Shown: piece by piece, positions 1-11,800 of the stretch
How positions within the stretch are numbered: the first letter of the stretch is position 1
How the letters are laid out: each line of letters opens with the position of its first letter
NCBI RefSeq assembly: GCF_905220365.1
Contig: NC_061127.1
Coordinates: 8,432,001-8,496,000 of the forward strand
Direction: 5' to 3'
Origin: Vanessa cardui
Taxonomy: Eukaryota; Arthropoda; Insecta; Lepidoptera; Nymphalidae
DNA length: 64,000 nucleotides
Notes under the pieces: generated by a model
What the model was told of the DNA's origin: nothing
Seen by the model: the letters and a program-made list of their open reading frames with translations, nothing else
Database searches by the model: none
Program-made: the position numbers and the translations under genes

Positions 1-1158
1 TATCGACAAAAAGAAAATAATATATTTCTCTATGGTATTATCTGCAGCGTCTTACGACCTCTCAACGTCTAGAGACAAATAGATGACCATAGACAAATGC
101 TAACCATAAATTATTATGCAAACTACATAGGATTATAGAATCGTTTGTGAAATATTGTATATATGTTACTGTATCTGACTATGTAATTTAAATTGATTAA
201 ATTATATAGACATATAAAAACTTTTTATACCAAATGATATTGTTTCTCGAGTAAAACATAAATTTATGTAAATATTCGTGACATTTTAATGCACAATGCC
301 ACAATGTGATTTTATAAATTAATTTTTGTAAAAGACAATTATAGTAAGTGTAATAATGTTATTTCATTATTAACTAAGAAAATATTTAAAAGATAAAAGT
401 GTAAAAACAACGCGAATTGCTAAACTTATGTTGTAGATATACTTTAGTGTATAAATGAAGTTCAGAAAAATGTTAATAATATGTATCTTATTTTTTATTA
501 ATAATAAGTAGGTTTGCAGCATTAATGATGTATAATTATTTTTTTATAATTTATTAAAGGCAACTTTAAACTTCTTATTTTCGATACTTATAACTTGAAT
601 CGTTAAAGGAATATCGTGTCTACAACACTGGCAATCGAAAGAAGTCTTAATTTAGGTTTAAGTGACTGGCTCTCATTTGTTTTAGTGGATATAAGCGGCC
701 AATGAATAAATAAAACCAGGCTACCATGAAGTCTTTATTGGTAACACAAAAGTACCTCCATTGCGATAATAATATAAGATCTCGAAAATAGTTTGTTTTC
801 TACATTTATTAATGTTAATTGCTACGGAGTATATAATTGGTCGTTTTTTTATCCTTTAATTATTATATTGTATTACATTCGTTGTTTTAATTTAAAAATG
901 TTTATTTTATTTTACTTAATCACGTTATGTTAAAATATAAGTGTTATGTGCACCTGATGTTTGATTATTTTATTTATCCCCTTTTTAGTTAGATGCGAAG
1001 TTTTATTTACGGAGAGTCATAGTGACGTATCTACATAGTACTTATCGACAATTCCAGGAATCGATCATTCGAAAAGCAGCGCTGAAACTTTTCGCATAAA
1101 AAAAGTTTGTCGAACTCATCGCAAAAGAGACATTCCCAAAGTTTAACATTTGTTTGTA
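1..1158. other. AT-rich intergenic DNA, no gene seen
   Basis: No coding signal, tRNA-like head or clear terminal repeat is visible. The sequence is strongly A+T rich, with a slightly GC-richer patch around 1010-1130 that I cannot assign. Confidence 0.5.
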
Positions 1159-1592
1159 TAGGCTATTTGACTGGTTTTTAAAATCCATTTTATATTATTT
1201 AGTAGATGTTAAGGAATCCAGTAAAAGTAGATTTTTTTATTTCTAGTACATATTTGCCGAAAAATATCATATTAAAAATTCCATATTTAAATACCGCGCA
1301 AAAACGCTACTTGGACAATATGGCGCTGCAATGGGTTCGGTGACGTCACTTCACACTTTTATTTTAATCTGTTGTACATATAGTAGAAAAGCAAAGTTTA
1401 CAAGAAAGTGAATTCATCATAAGCCCGGCCAATCAAGAACGTTGCGTTTGAAAAAATGCATTTTTATTGATGGATTTTTGAATAAATTAAGTATTATTTT
1501 CAACTTTCGTTCGTAAATAACCATTTTTAAACTCATAATATACACTGATTACAATAATTCACAATTTATTTTTCGCATTGTCAAATAGCCTA
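1159..1592. mobile_element. 430-bp MITE with TA target duplication
   Basis: Terminal inverted repeats GGCTATTTGAC (1161-1171) and GTCAAATAGCC (1580-1590) are exact and are flanked on both sides by TA (1159-1160, 1591-1592). A TA duplication with short inverted ends is typical of non-autonomous Tc1/mariner-type elements. The interior has no useful reading frame. The superfamily is inferred only from the target site and the ends. Confidence 0.6.
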
Positions 1593-2003
1593 TTGCAGGT
1601 AACAGAAATAAATATAACAAGTATCCTTTGAATTTGTTGTTTTTACCTTTTTAACGTATCAGAAGGCAGTTAGACAATCTTATGATTTACATTGGAACAT
1701 TAAGTAACACAATACAAAGGGATCCTCTAGAGTATTTTTTCACAATAGCTTTTTCAATATTTTTAACGTAATCGATACGCACAAATTGCGATATGCCTGT
1801 CGTTATAAATTCATTATATGCGTTCCCACATAGAAACTTCCTATAGGGTGTTCCAATCCAAAACTAATGAAGAAAAACAAACATTACATATACGTATTCC
1901 ATGCTATGTATAAGTATGTGGGTATAATATGCGCTATTAACAGTTCTTAATTAATATATCTTTATTTTATTAATAAAGATACAGCACTGTTCCACTTAAC
2001 TAC

Positions 2004-2052
2004 TTATATCCACTTTAATTTTACTTTAAAAGTAAAATTAAATTGGATATAA
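2004..2052. repeat. Near-perfect palindrome, 24-bp arms
   Basis: Arms 2004-2027 and 2029-2052 are inverted copies with one mismatch and a 1-base spacer. It would extrude as a hairpin. It may be the remnant of a very small MITE; no function is implied. Confidence 0.75.
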
Positions 2053-2270
2053 ATAACATAACCAAAACGAATCAATAACAGCTTCGAAGTGCAAAACGTA
2101 ATATTTTCGCAAATCCATAATAAATATCACAGCCTACTCAAGGTCCGAACAATATTGCGTCAATTTGATGTCGAATATTGTTTATTTGGCCTTTGTTCTC
2201 TTGTAACTTACATAGGCTATAATTATATAAGACCCGTATTCCCTTTTTCTAAGACGATATTTTTATTTTA

Positions 2271-2516
2271 TATAGGTTGGCGGACTATCTTATGGGCCAC
2301 CTGACGGTAAGTGGTCACCATCACCCATAAACAATGACGCTGTAAGAAATATTAACTATTCCTTACATCGTAAATGTGCCGCCAACCTTGGGAACTAAGA
2401 TGGTATGTCCCTTGTGCCTGTAGTTACACTGGCTCACTCACGCTTTCAACCGGAACATAACAATACTGAGTACTGTTATTTGGCGGTAGAATAACTGATG
2501 AGTGGGTGGTACCTAC
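2271..2516 (+). mobile_element. SINE-like repeat A, left part (split by LINE)
   Basis: This is the left part of a roughly 280-bp interspersed repeat seen at least six more times in the window, on both strands. It runs from GGTTGGCGGA through GTGGGTGGTACCTAC. The right end, CCAGGCGAGCTTGCACAAAG to ACCACCAAG, lies 4.7 kb away at 7266-7305, because a LINE inserted within it. The family resembles butterfly SINEs of the Metulj type, from memory only; no clear A/B-box pair is visible. Confidence 0.8.
2510..2516. repeat. Target-site duplication, left copy (TACCTAC)
   Basis: TACCTAC here and at 7266-7272 flank the LINE exactly and rebuild an uninterrupted SINE-like repeat when the LINE is removed. 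Confidence 0.75.
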
Positions 2517-2719
2517 TGATTCGGGTAGGAGACAAAAAAACGTAACTACGTGTTTTGCAATAGTGCTAATATAATATTAAAATAAAATATAAAAACTTAC
2601 ATTTTTTTCATACTCTAGTGTAATATTATGTGTATGTGATTAATATAACCTACCAGCAGACTTAATTCCTACAATTAATCACTTAGTACCACTTATTAAA
2701 CACTTGACACAAGTACACT

Positions 2720-3448
2720 ATGGAGGCTATCAAAGATTCACTTGCATCGATGGCAGAGATGTTTAACACTAAGATGGCAGCGTTTCAAAATGATCTGCAA
2801 AAAACATCCACTCCATTGACAACTGCTTCTCTGGCTGCGGACTTCAATGTATTCCAAAGTTTTATACTCTCTGCTTTGACCACCTTACAAAGGCAGGTTG
2901 AGTATCTCGGTAAGGAAATAGAGCGCCAGGAGATGAGGAGAAGGCGTAAGATGCTTCTTTTCCATGGGGTTCCTGAAGTGAAGTCTGAAGACTTGAAAGC
3001 GCGAATTACTAGTCTGGTTGCTGAGCATTTGGACTTAACTAACTTTGCCAGCTCAAGTATCACAACATCGTATCGCCTAGGTCGCTCATCTGTTAAGAAG
3101 CCCAGACCTATTGTTGTGAAATTCGCGGAACAATCTATACGTAACCAGGTTTGGTATGCCAAAACGAAGCTCAAGGGCTCTGGAATTACTCAATCTGAGT
3201 TCTTAACCAAGTCCCGTCACGAGGTTTTCCTTGCGGCCAGACAGCGTTTTGGCATTGGTAAGTGCTGGACCCGGGATGGCTGGATACATATTATTGCATC
3301 TGATGAGTCTCAGCATCGTGTGGAGTCTTTGGCGGAACTTGACGCTATTTCTCAACAAACACCGAAATCACCGGCGACAGTAGAAACGAGTAAAAGTCCT
3401 GTGGCTAAAATTCCTGTTGCTCGAACGAAAAGGGTAATCAAGAAATAG
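2720..3448 (+). CDS. LINE ORF1 protein (RNA-binding, coiled-coil type)
   Basis: A 242-residue ORF1 of the LINE at 2517-7265. The N-terminal ~75 residues are helical and Leu/Gln rich and end in a basic patch EMRRRRK, consistent with a coiled coil. A region from about residue 80 (LLFHGVPE) to about 200 follows the layout of the L1-type ORF1/RRM-like domain: a hydrophobic strand, then YRLGR, then KPRPIVVKF. The C-terminus is basic and ends KRVIKK. No zinc knuckles (CCHC) are visible, unlike many Jockey ORF1 proteins. Such proteins coat the element RNA and act as chaperones in the retrotransposition particle. The start is the first ATG after the leader, and the frame is intact. The general role is confident; the domain details are inferred. 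Confidence 0.75.
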   Translation: MEAIKDSLASMAEMFNTKMAAFQNDLQKTSTPLTTASLAADFNVFQSFILSALTTLQRQVEYLGKEIERQEMRRRRKMLLFHGVPEVKSEDLKARITSLVAEHLDLTNFASSSITTSYRLGRSSVKKPRPIVVKFAEQSIRNQVWYAKTKLKGSGITQSEFLTKSRHEVFLAARQRFGIGKCWTRDGWIHIIASDESQHRVESLAELDAISQQTPKSPATVETSKSPVAKIPVARTKRVIKK

Positions 3449-3991
3449 TTTTCGATGTAAATAAACAGGACTAGTTTTCGTAATACCCTTTTTTCAACTA
3501 TTTTTAGCGTAAAGTACCCTTTTTTTTATTTTTTATTATGTATTATCTTTTTTATTATTCACGCAAGTCAAATGTAGATTATGACAACCTGCACTACAAT
3601 GACAATGACAGTTATGATTTGGATGCAAGTAATTTTGCACACTTCGTAGTAGATATAAAGATAGATAATTATAGAACTTTACTTTTTTACTTTTTTTTGT
3701 ATAACTGTAGAATAATTTTAATTATAGTAATGTTCCATTTATGTCTTGTTAATTTAGTTTTTTTTTTTTTTTTTTTTTTTACTTTAGTCTTAATTATTGT
3801 TTTAAGTGTTTTTAAAAAAAAATTATATTATACTGTAAATTGATTCTTCAAGTAGCTGGTGGGCTTATGGACTTAGTATTGTAATTGTATATATATATCT
3901 ATATTTATTTTATTTATTAACTTAAATATTTACATATACATAAATTTTAATATATCTGTATACATACATAATTGATAGTATTTTTAATATT
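3449..3991 (+). other. LINE inter-ORF spacer
   Basis: A very T-rich, 543-base stretch between ORF1 and ORF2, with a poly-T tract near 3759-3780. A 101-codon open frame within it is low-complexity Phe/Tyr/Ile and is not considered a gene. Confidence 0.6.
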
Positions 3992-6931
3992 ATGATTAAT
4001 GATGACAACGACGACACATTTTTTTCTATGTCTTCTTCTTCCCATGGATTGAATAGTGACGACAGTCTTCTTAGTATTCCTACTTTAAGCGAAACCCTCG
4101 ATTCTCACTTCTCAGACGTACTGAAAAATTTTAATATCGTACATATTAACACCCAGAGTATTCCTGCACATTATCCCGACTTAGTATCGTCCTTTGAAAA
4201 TAAGAACATACATGCAATCTTAGTGTCAGAATCATGGTTGAAGCCTTGCTTACCTTCTACCTCATACGCCCTTCCAGGTTTTCACCTCGTACGAAACGAT
4301 CGTATTGGACGCACTGGAGGTGGTGTAGCAATATATCTCCGCTCGCACCTACCATTTAATATTATTGACCAGTCGCTGTGTCAAGCTAATCCCCATGCTG
4401 AGCACCTTTTGATAGAAGTAGTTTTCGCTCATACTAAAGTTTTGCTAGGGGTATACTACAATCCTAGTTCATCGATCGAGTATTTCTCTTCTCTCGATGA
4501 TCTTTTACATAAATACGTACCCCTATATAAGCACGCAATTATTATGGGCGACTTTAACACGTGTTTATTAAGAAATGACGTCCGCTCTACTCGTTTTAGC
4601 TCCATGGTTGAAGCATCTAATTTAAATATTCTCCCACTCTCCGCGACTCACTTCTTTCCAAATTGTACTCCTTCCCTTCTAGATATTATTCTTGTTTCTT
4701 CTCTTGATTATGTTCAAAAGCATGGTCAATGCACTGCTGCAGCTTTCTCTTATCACGACCTTATTTTCCTATCTTACAAGATTAAACCTCCTAAAATGAA
4801 ACCTAAAATTCTTCTGCAACGTAATTTTGCTGGTATGGACTTAGAGCGTCTGAAAGAGGATGCAGCTAAAATTGACTGGCAAGAAGTTTTGCTTGCACCA
4901 TCTCTTGATGATCGGGTTGCAATTTTCAATTCCTTTTTGAACCAATTGTACGACGTACACGCGCCTATTAGACCAGTCCGAATTAAGCATCTTCCTGCTC
5001 CTTGGCTTACAGATGACGTAAAATCCTTGCAAAATAAAAAGAACGCCGCTAAAGCTAAATATAAGTGTAATGCGAGCGACGTAAATCTGGAAAAATATAA
5101 GAAAGCTAGAAATCATTGCAACAGGATTTGTAGAGACGAACAACGACGCCACATTCATAAATCTATTTTAGAGGAAGATGACTCAAGTAAAGTCTGGAAA
5201 TTCCTTAAATCACTTGGAGTTGGGAAAGCTAGTCAAGAAAATTACTCTCAATACTGTGACCTCGATCAGCTTAATCAGCATTTCTCATCCTCGGCTGTTA
5301 TAGATGGAGCCACGAAATTAAGTACAATAAATCAAATTCTTGCTTCATCCACTCCAGATTTCTCTCCTTTTGTTTTTAGTCTAATTACTGAAAGTGATGT
5401 TAAGAGAAACATCTTAAGTATCAACTCTAATGCTGTTGGTTCTGACTGCATTAGTCGCAAGATGATCATTCCTATCCTCGACCTTTTGACACCTATAATC
5501 ACGTCCATTCTTAATCACTCTATAACCACGGGTAAATTTCCCTCTGCATGGAAAGATGCTCAAGTGATTCCTATACCTAAAAAACCCAACCCTTCCTGTG
5601 TTACTGATTATCGTCCAATATCTATTCTCCCTTTCCTCTCTAAAGTCCTGGAGCGACTGGTACATCAACAGTTAAGCTTATACCTTTCCAAAAATAATCT
5701 TTTAAATCCTTTCCAATCCGGCTTTCGTCATGGTCACAGCACGACTACTGCATTAGTCAAAATTACCGATGACATTCGTTTTGGTATGGATAAGCAGCGG
5801 GTGACTGTGTTGACATTGTTGGACTTCAGCAATGCGTTTAACAGTGTTGACTATGATATTCTGCTGGCTTTCTTAAGGTCTCTTAACATATCTCCTAAAG
5901 TAATTGACTGGTTTCATTGTTACTTGGACGGGCGTCGGCAACGTATACGTGTTAACGATAATTATTCCAACTGGTGTGTACTAAATGCTGGCGTCCCCCA
6001 AGGTGGCGTGTTGTCCCCTCTTTTATTTTCAATATTTATTAACTCCATAACTAAACATCTATCTTCTCTCTACCACCTGTATGCTGATGATCTTCAGCTA
6101 TACCTAACGTCGCATGTAAATGACTTACCAAACTCAATAAGCATAATCAACAATGACTTAGCACACATTTCTCATTGGAGTAAAACCCATGGTCTAACAG
6201 TTAATCCAACTAAGTCGCAGGCCATTATAATTGGTAGTCAAAAGTTATTACCGAAAATTGATTGGACTAATCTACCGCCTGTGAAATTTGATGGAGTTCT
6301 TATTCCTTTTGAAGACAAGGTCAAAAACTTGGGCATAATCTTTGATAAAACGTTATCATGGATTCCGCAGGTTACCGAAGTGAGTAGAAAGATGTTTTCG
6401 GCGATTGGTTCTCTGCGTAGGTTACAAAACTTTTTGCCCATACCTACCAAAATTACGTTAGCACAAACTCTCCTATTACCAATCTTAGACTATGCCGACG
6501 TATGTTATCTCGATTTAAACGAGGAGCAACTAAATAAACTTGAGCGCATTCAAAATCTCTGTATACGGTTCATATTTGGGCTTCGCAAATATGACCATGT
6601 TTCTGAATTTCGCAAAAAGCTCAAGTGGCTTCCAGTCCGCCTTCGCAGGAATACTCGTATTCTATCATTTCTTTACTGTATCCTATTCAATCCAAAAGTT
6701 CCTCTTTATTTAAAAGAGAGATTTAAGTTCCTTGGCGCTTCTCATTGTCGCTCTCTGCGCTCCGAGGATAATTTAATTTTGAGTATCCCTTCTCACTCTT
6801 CAACTTGTTACTCAAAATCTTTTACAATTAACGCAGCACGCTTATGGAACTCCTTGCCCTTAGCGGTACGTCGAGCTAAATCCCTTGAAATATTTAAACG
6901 CCGCATTTTCGAATATTATATTGATACTTGA
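3992..6931 (+). CDS. LINE ORF2: endonuclease-reverse transcriptase
   Basis: An intact 979-residue polyprotein. The N-terminal exonuclease-endonuclease-phosphatase domain starts near residue 47 (VHINTQS), with SES at 79-81 and GDFN at 186-189; the C-terminal SYHD signature follows near residue 250. It nicks target DNA. The reverse transcriptase spans roughly 500-790: DYRPISILP, LDFSNAF with catalytic Asp611, GVPQGG at 667-672 and the catalytic YADD at 697-700. The C-terminal ~200 residues match the usual LINE thumb region (LPILDYADVCY, RLWNSLP). No RNase H domain is seen. All key catalytic residues I can check are present and there is no frameshift, so the element may be active or only recently silenced. 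The ATG used is the first in frame. Confidence 0.92.
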   Translation: MINDDNDDTFFSMSSSSHGLNSDDSLLSIPTLSETLDSHFSDVLKNFNIVHINTQSIPAHYPDLVSSFENKNIHAILVSESWLKPCLPSTSYALPGFHLVRNDRIGRTGGGVAIYLRSHLPFNIIDQSLCQANPHAEHLLIEVVFAHTKVLLGVYYNPSSSIEYFSSLDDLLHKYVPLYKHAIIMGDFNTCLLRNDVRSTRFSSMVEASNLNILPLSATHFFPNCTPSLLDIILVSSLDYVQKHGQCTAAAFSYHDLIFLSYKIKPPKMKPKILLQRNFAGMDLERLKEDAAKIDWQEVLLAPSLDDRVAIFNSFLNQLYDVHAPIRPVRIKHLPAPWLTDDVKSLQNKKNAAKAKYKCNASDVNLEKYKKARNHCNRICRDEQRRHIHKSILEEDDSSKVWKFLKSLGVGKASQENYSQYCDLDQLNQHFSSSAVIDGATKLSTINQILASSTPDFSPFVFSLITESDVKRNILSINSNAVGSDCISRKMIIPILDLLTPIITSILNHSITTGKFPSAWKDAQVIPIPKKPNPSCVTDYRPISILPFLSKVLERLVHQQLSLYLSKNNLLNPFQSGFRHGHSTTTALVKITDDIRFGMDKQRVTVLTLLDFSNAFNSVDYDILLAFLRSLNISPKVIDWFHCYLDGRRQRIRVNDNYSNWCVLNAGVPQGGVLSPLLFSIFINSITKHLSSLYHLYADDLQLYLTSHVNDLPNSISIINNDLAHISHWSKTHGLTVNPTKSQAIIIGSQKLLPKIDWTNLPPVKFDGVLIPFEDKVKNLGIIFDKTLSWIPQVTEVSRKMFSAIGSLRRLQNFLPIPTKITLAQTLLLPILDYADVCYLDLNEEQLNKLERIQNLCIRFIFGLRKYDHVSEFRKKLKWLPVRLRRNTRILSFLYCILFNPKVPLYLKERFKFLGASHCRSLRSEDNLILSIPSHSSTCYSKSFTINAARLWNSLPLAVRRAKSLEIFKRRIFEYYIDT

Positions 6932-7265
6932 AATCGTATTTTCATCCCTTACCTTTCTCCTCCTCCAATCCTCATTTATTTTAAAATTGTGTGTATGTTT
7001 TTCTTACTAGTTATGTGTGTATTTTCTCATTATATATGTATGTATTATTTTTACTACTTTATTATGTTTGTATTATAGTACACCTCCACCCTAAATTTAT
7101 TTATTTATTATAATGTCCTATGCCAACCGGTTGCCTGGAAGAGATCGCTCTTCTAGCGATAAGGCCGCCGATTGTATACTCTATAACATTGTTTTTTTTT
7201 TTCTGTTTTAAAATTTTATGTACTTTGCTTGGTGTACAATAAAGTATATTTCATTCATTCATTCA
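6932..7265 (+). other. LINE 3' UTR and ATTC tail
   Basis: The 3' UTR contains GCGATAAGGCCGCC near 7157-7170, also found (inverted) in a truncated relative at 52285-52435. It has an AATAAA at the end, then a tetranucleotide ATTC tail just before the TACCTAC duplication. Confidence 0.75.
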
Positions 7266-7305
7266 TACCTACCCAGGCGAGCTTGCACAAAGCGCTACCA
7301 CCAAG
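7266..7305 (+). mobile_element. SINE-like repeat A, right part
   Basis: Completes the copy interrupted at 2516: it carries the repeat's standard 3' end, GCTTGCACAAAG to ACCACCAAG, and starts with the duplicated TACCTAC. Confidence 0.75.
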
Positions 7306-8561
7306 TAAAATTAAGAAATGTTAAGGTGTAATATTCTTAATTAGTTTTCAATTGGATTTACTTTAAGATGTTTCAATAAACGGTGTGAACATTTGTTAAT
7401 TAAATTTGATTAAGTTTCTGTAAACAATAGTTATTCTAAAATACTAAAGCCTACATGGGAGAGTAGATATTTAATTTATGATTTTTGACATGACGAATTT
7501 TCAATAAAAATCATAACATCTGTCCGATAATAATAAATACGTTAATATTTATGCATCAAAAACAGAAATGCTTATTACTCACAAATATTTTCAATATAAG
7601 GTACTGTTTGTGCTACCACACCTTCGAACTACATTAATAACTAACACTTTTCTGCATTTACTTATTATGTATAATGTGTTTTACATTACATTAAATTATA
7701 CGTACTGAAAAAAGATTATAACAAAAATAAATTTACACCAACACAGTTACTTCCGGAAAGCAGACTGCCTATCCGAAGTCGGAATAACGCTCACAGTGAA
7801 CTGATTTTAATGGTTCGAGTATTCGTGCACCAGCGGCCATAAATTTCAGAGACCTTCGTTACCGAATATAGTAATACGAGACCTAAGGTATGTGGTATTC
7901 TTTTACAAATATTAGGTATATTGCCAATATGCCATGCTTGGTGCTATGGAGCAGAAGCAGGAGGGAGATGCCACTGTCGAGTTCCGTCGAGGAAGACTTT
8001 GGGAATAGACAAAGGGTCGAGGGAAAGCTAAGGATACATTCCGAAATTCTCATTGGGGCCGTGCATGTATTTATGAAAAATAAACTACTTAATAACACCT
8101 AATTTCCGATTTCTCAAATTTAATACAAACTTTTGGGGGCACGGTGTTCGTTTTTATAATAAGATTCCACAGCTATTATGTTGGTCTAGTGAAAAAACTT
8201 AAGCTTATATAAAATATATTGTTAAACAAGGTACATTATTCAATACTAGATGCAAAAAGCGTGGACTTGCCGTTTGTTGTTTTCTAGGCACTAAAATAGT
8301 GAAAAAAAACTAGCTACTGATTTTCTTGCTGGTTATTTTTGGCAGAACTTACTTTCCGATTAGATTATATGGTAGCTTTATATTTAATTCAGCACTGGAG
8401 CATGACTATTCAATAGTTGTTTTTAGAGCCTATTTCAATGAAGAATTTTATGTAAGTATAACAGCCTAGATGGGCCAATGGCTAGAACAGGTTACTCTAA
8501 ACCAAAGTTTTTAATTACAAAGGGGCTTCGATGAAAATCAGCTTCATGTGTTGCAACACGA
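7306..8561. other. Intergenic, GC-richer patch 7740-8060
   Basis: Mostly AT-rich. The patch 7740-8060 has more balanced composition and a splice-donor-like GACCTAAGGTATGT near 7880, but short frames on both strands look non-coding. It may be an old repeat or a non-coding exon; unassigned. Confidence 0.3.
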
Positions 8562-8570
8562 ATTATTCTT

Positions 8571-8799
8571 TTGACGACCTCCGTGGTCGAGTGGCGTGTA
8601 CACCGGTTTTAATGCGTACCCCACTCCGAGGTCCCGGGTTCGATTCCCGGCCTAGTCGATGTAGATTATCATTAATTTTCTATGCTGTCTTGGGTCTGGG
8701 TATTTGTGGTACCGTCGTTACTTCGATTTCCATAACACAAGTGCTTTGGCTACTTACTTTGGGATCAGAGTGATGTATTTGATGTTGTCTCATATATAT
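8571..8799 (+). mobile_element. tRNA-derived SINE B with 9-bp target duplications
   Basis: The head carries a pol III A-box-like GTGGTCGAGTGGCG and a B box GGGTTCGATTCCCGG, followed by a tRNA-unrelated body (CTTGGGTCTGGGTATTTGTGG, CTTTGGCTACTTAC). ATTATTCTT is repeated at 8562-8570 and 8800-8808, which defines both ends. A second full copy lies on the minus strand at 26557-26775 and a partial one at 25002-25063. Confidence 0.85.
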
Positions 8800-8808
8800 A
8801 TTATTCTT

Positions 8809-11800
8809 CAAAACTTATTCTCAGGATATTTATTACGAGGCCTTTCTCTACAACATAATAGGTATATTTAGGTAGCTTGACGGAAAAAGCCAAAAACAAA
8901 ATGATATCGTAAGTAAGTAGGTAATAATATATTTTTGTCATTGATAGTCGAAATATTATAGACCTTGTACTGACTGTGCAATTATTTTGTATAAGAGATA
9001 AATAACTCGAAATTACATAATGAAAAAAGTTATTGTTAAGTAACGTTGTAACCGTTTACTTTTTTGTAATTTAATTTTTATAATTAATTACACAAGTAGA
9101 TTTCGCATATGCTTTGCTTTCATTTTGGCATAGCTGTTGAAGGCTTAAATCCTTATACGGATTTAATTTTGAAACCTTGTTATTGTTGTTACAAAATTTA
9201 ACCCACAATAAATAATTCAATCACTTTTGACACTAAAATAACCATATTGTTTAGTTTGTTTACAGTAACAGTTTTGTTTATTAATACATATAGGGTATGT
9301 TCCCGATCGATCCCAATACCGAGTTTTTATCGCTCAGTGCGTCTGGAACAACTCACTAATTAAAAAAATATATCAATTTTAAAGAGTAAAGTATATCCAT
9401 ATTAGGTATAATATGGATATACTTTACGTTTTGCATCAGTTTGCTATGACAAGGAATGGTGTTTTATTATAAACTTATCTAAATTTAATAGTTTCATGGT
9501 CGGCGAGCCTGGTCATAAATTCAGCCTAGAATGAGATGCTATGAATAATTTTACGTTGGAATATAAATAATAATTCAACATAGAAAATGAAACTTCAGTG
9601 TTCTCACATAGAACTTGGTTTATTGCTATTGATATACAACGTTTGACTAAAAATATTTTTCCGCCATTTTTTTTATTCAAGAGGGTAAATATAAACGCTA
9701 CTTTGGTACCTGCAGTAGCCATATTAATAAACGAGTCAACGTTAATGATTATTAATATACATTTTGAGCTGTTTTTAAAAAAGAAGTTAACATTACATAA
9801 ACATGAATAAATTTAAAAATTGAATGTAATATTTATGCGAATACTTTATTACAGTTGCTACGTGTGTTTTCGTAGTCCAGCTGGCATACGTACCTACAAT
9901 ATAAAATTTGCTAGTGATGAAAATTAAATTATAGATTAATTATAACAATCTCATCGATTAAATCATTTGAGACTGTGTTACATTACTATTTTGTTCGGTA
10001 ATAGTTTAAAAATAACTTCTTGAAAATGTTAAAGTTATTCTTGAGTGGCCCCCTCTTCTTAGAGACCCCCTCTCATTTTAACAATACAAGGGGCAAAAGA
10101 TTTCGCAAACATAATAGCTATTGTATATAGTACCTGAAATACTAACCACACTTAAAACAAAATTCTCTGACATTACACGTGTCTTCATAAAATAGCAAAA
10201 GCAGTATTTCGATCTTATTCAGATGTTATGAACTCAATAGGGTCACTTCCGATACCTTTGAAGCCATGACATTTCGCATAAAACTAGAACGTTATTTAGA
10301 GGTAAAATAAAACGAAAATAAGCTCAATAATCTAAATACCATTGTGTATTGTTTAAAATACTATGTAGAATGCAGCATGCAATTTTTTTTCGATAACAAT
10401 AATAAACCAAAATATAAAATTTTGTATCGCCTTAAAGGTATGAATGCGTATATTTGAATTTGAAGAGTGACTGTGACTCAGGCACAAGGACATGGTCCTT
10501 ACGTTATTTACCAATATCGAAGACGCATTGCACATTGGCCAAAAAATATCTAAAATCCAACATTTCGATTGTTGTCAACATACCTTGAGTTGACAAAATA
10601 CTTAACAATTTCCATAATGTTTCACCCATACGAGGTACCCGTAAATATTGAAAAAGGGACCCAAAAAGATTACAAACTTACCTTTGCAGCAAAGTAAAAA
10701 GAAAATCGAATTTGGTCCAACAAAAATAGTAAACTATTATATATATAAAAATAAAAACCCTTAAATTAGGAAAGCCCATGTTTCAGAAACACATTTTCAG
10801 CTTATTTTGAGTTTCCTATTTAGTATTATTTTATTAGCAGGTGAACTATCGATAAATCGGTTTATGGTAACAGAAGAATTTCCCTAATTGGTAGTTATTT
10901 TTAATTTAATTTACCTAATTTACATTAATTGAACAAGACACGTTAACATCGTAAATGACAAAATTAATTTATCTTAGAATTTAGATTATTAAGCGACAAA
11001 CTTAAGGTCATTGCAACATTGGTAAGTTTAGCGATATTTATAGAATTGCACAAAACTGATTGAAGTCTAGATATGATAAATGAACAGTAAAAAAGCATGA
11101 TTAGTATTAATTTATTCAATCTCTTCTGAAAATTTTATTTCTATACTGTTGAGCCAATCCTGCGTAAATCGGGTCATGATCACCAAAAAGATACGAATCT
11201 GTAATACATCGTTACTGAACAAACATGTAAAATTTAAACTGTACGAGTGTCTTGTAATGTCTTATGTTAATAGAAATGTTAAATGCTTAAAATATAATTT
11301 TAATACTGACTATATAGGTACTTTGACTGTAAACAATGTTATACTATTTTTTTGCAATAATATAGTGGTTTTATTTGTTATTGCTTTTCTAAAGCTTAAT
11401 AAAGTGAGGAAATTGTTAACGATAAGTACTTCCCGATTTTCAACAGTAAATTTTTTTTATTAAAAAATATATTTCATTTTTTTTATTAAACTAAGTGTGA
11501 ACAACCGAAATCCTGATAAACCCAAAAAAAAGTTTATTGTTGTTTACTATATAATACTAGATAATAGATCTGTATAATGTGTGAATTTATGTGTGCAGTT
11601 ACTGTGTGAGTAATTACTATAAAAATCCAACAAATTATTTGCGATTAAATAATTATTCAGTGAACACGTTATCGTTCATTTGAAATCCTTATAAATCGTG
11701 ATCGTACAAATCACTTGCGATATGATTGAAAAACAGAGAGGAATTATAAAAGATTTGTTTACGTTGAAACAGTGAAGACGAATACAATAGATGAGCCGAG

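Larger units (their letters stand above)
2517..7265 (+). mobile_element. Full-length non-LTR retrotransposon (Jockey/CR1-like LINE)
   Basis: A 4.75-kb two-ORF LINE. It has a 5' leader of about 200 bases, ORF1 (2720-3448), a T-rich spacer, ORF2 (3992-6931) and a 3' UTR ending GTACAATAAAG followed by an ATTC-type tail (CATTCATTCATTCAT) instead of poly(A). A 7-bp target duplication TACCTAC flanks it, so both ends are defined. Both ORFs are open, which suggests a recent insertion that may still be coding-competent. The layout of apurinic endonuclease plus reverse transcriptase without RNase H, together with the repeat-type tail, points to the Jockey/CR1/Daphne group. The exact clade was not determined. 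Confidence 0.85.

Noticed and set aside
3538..3843. 101-codon frame between the LINE ORFs
   Set aside because: Low-complexity Phe/Tyr/Leu from T-rich spacer; not a third ORF of the element.
4841..6450. Minus-strand frames of 70-105 codons inside LINE ORF2
   Set aside because: Antisense shadows of the reverse transcriptase frame.
8571..8660. tRNA-like sequence with A and B boxes
   Set aside because: It continues into a SINE body and is flanked by target duplications; it is a SINE head, not a tRNA gene. The same holds for 15293-15362, 42658-42737, 57228-57298 and 58605-58680.
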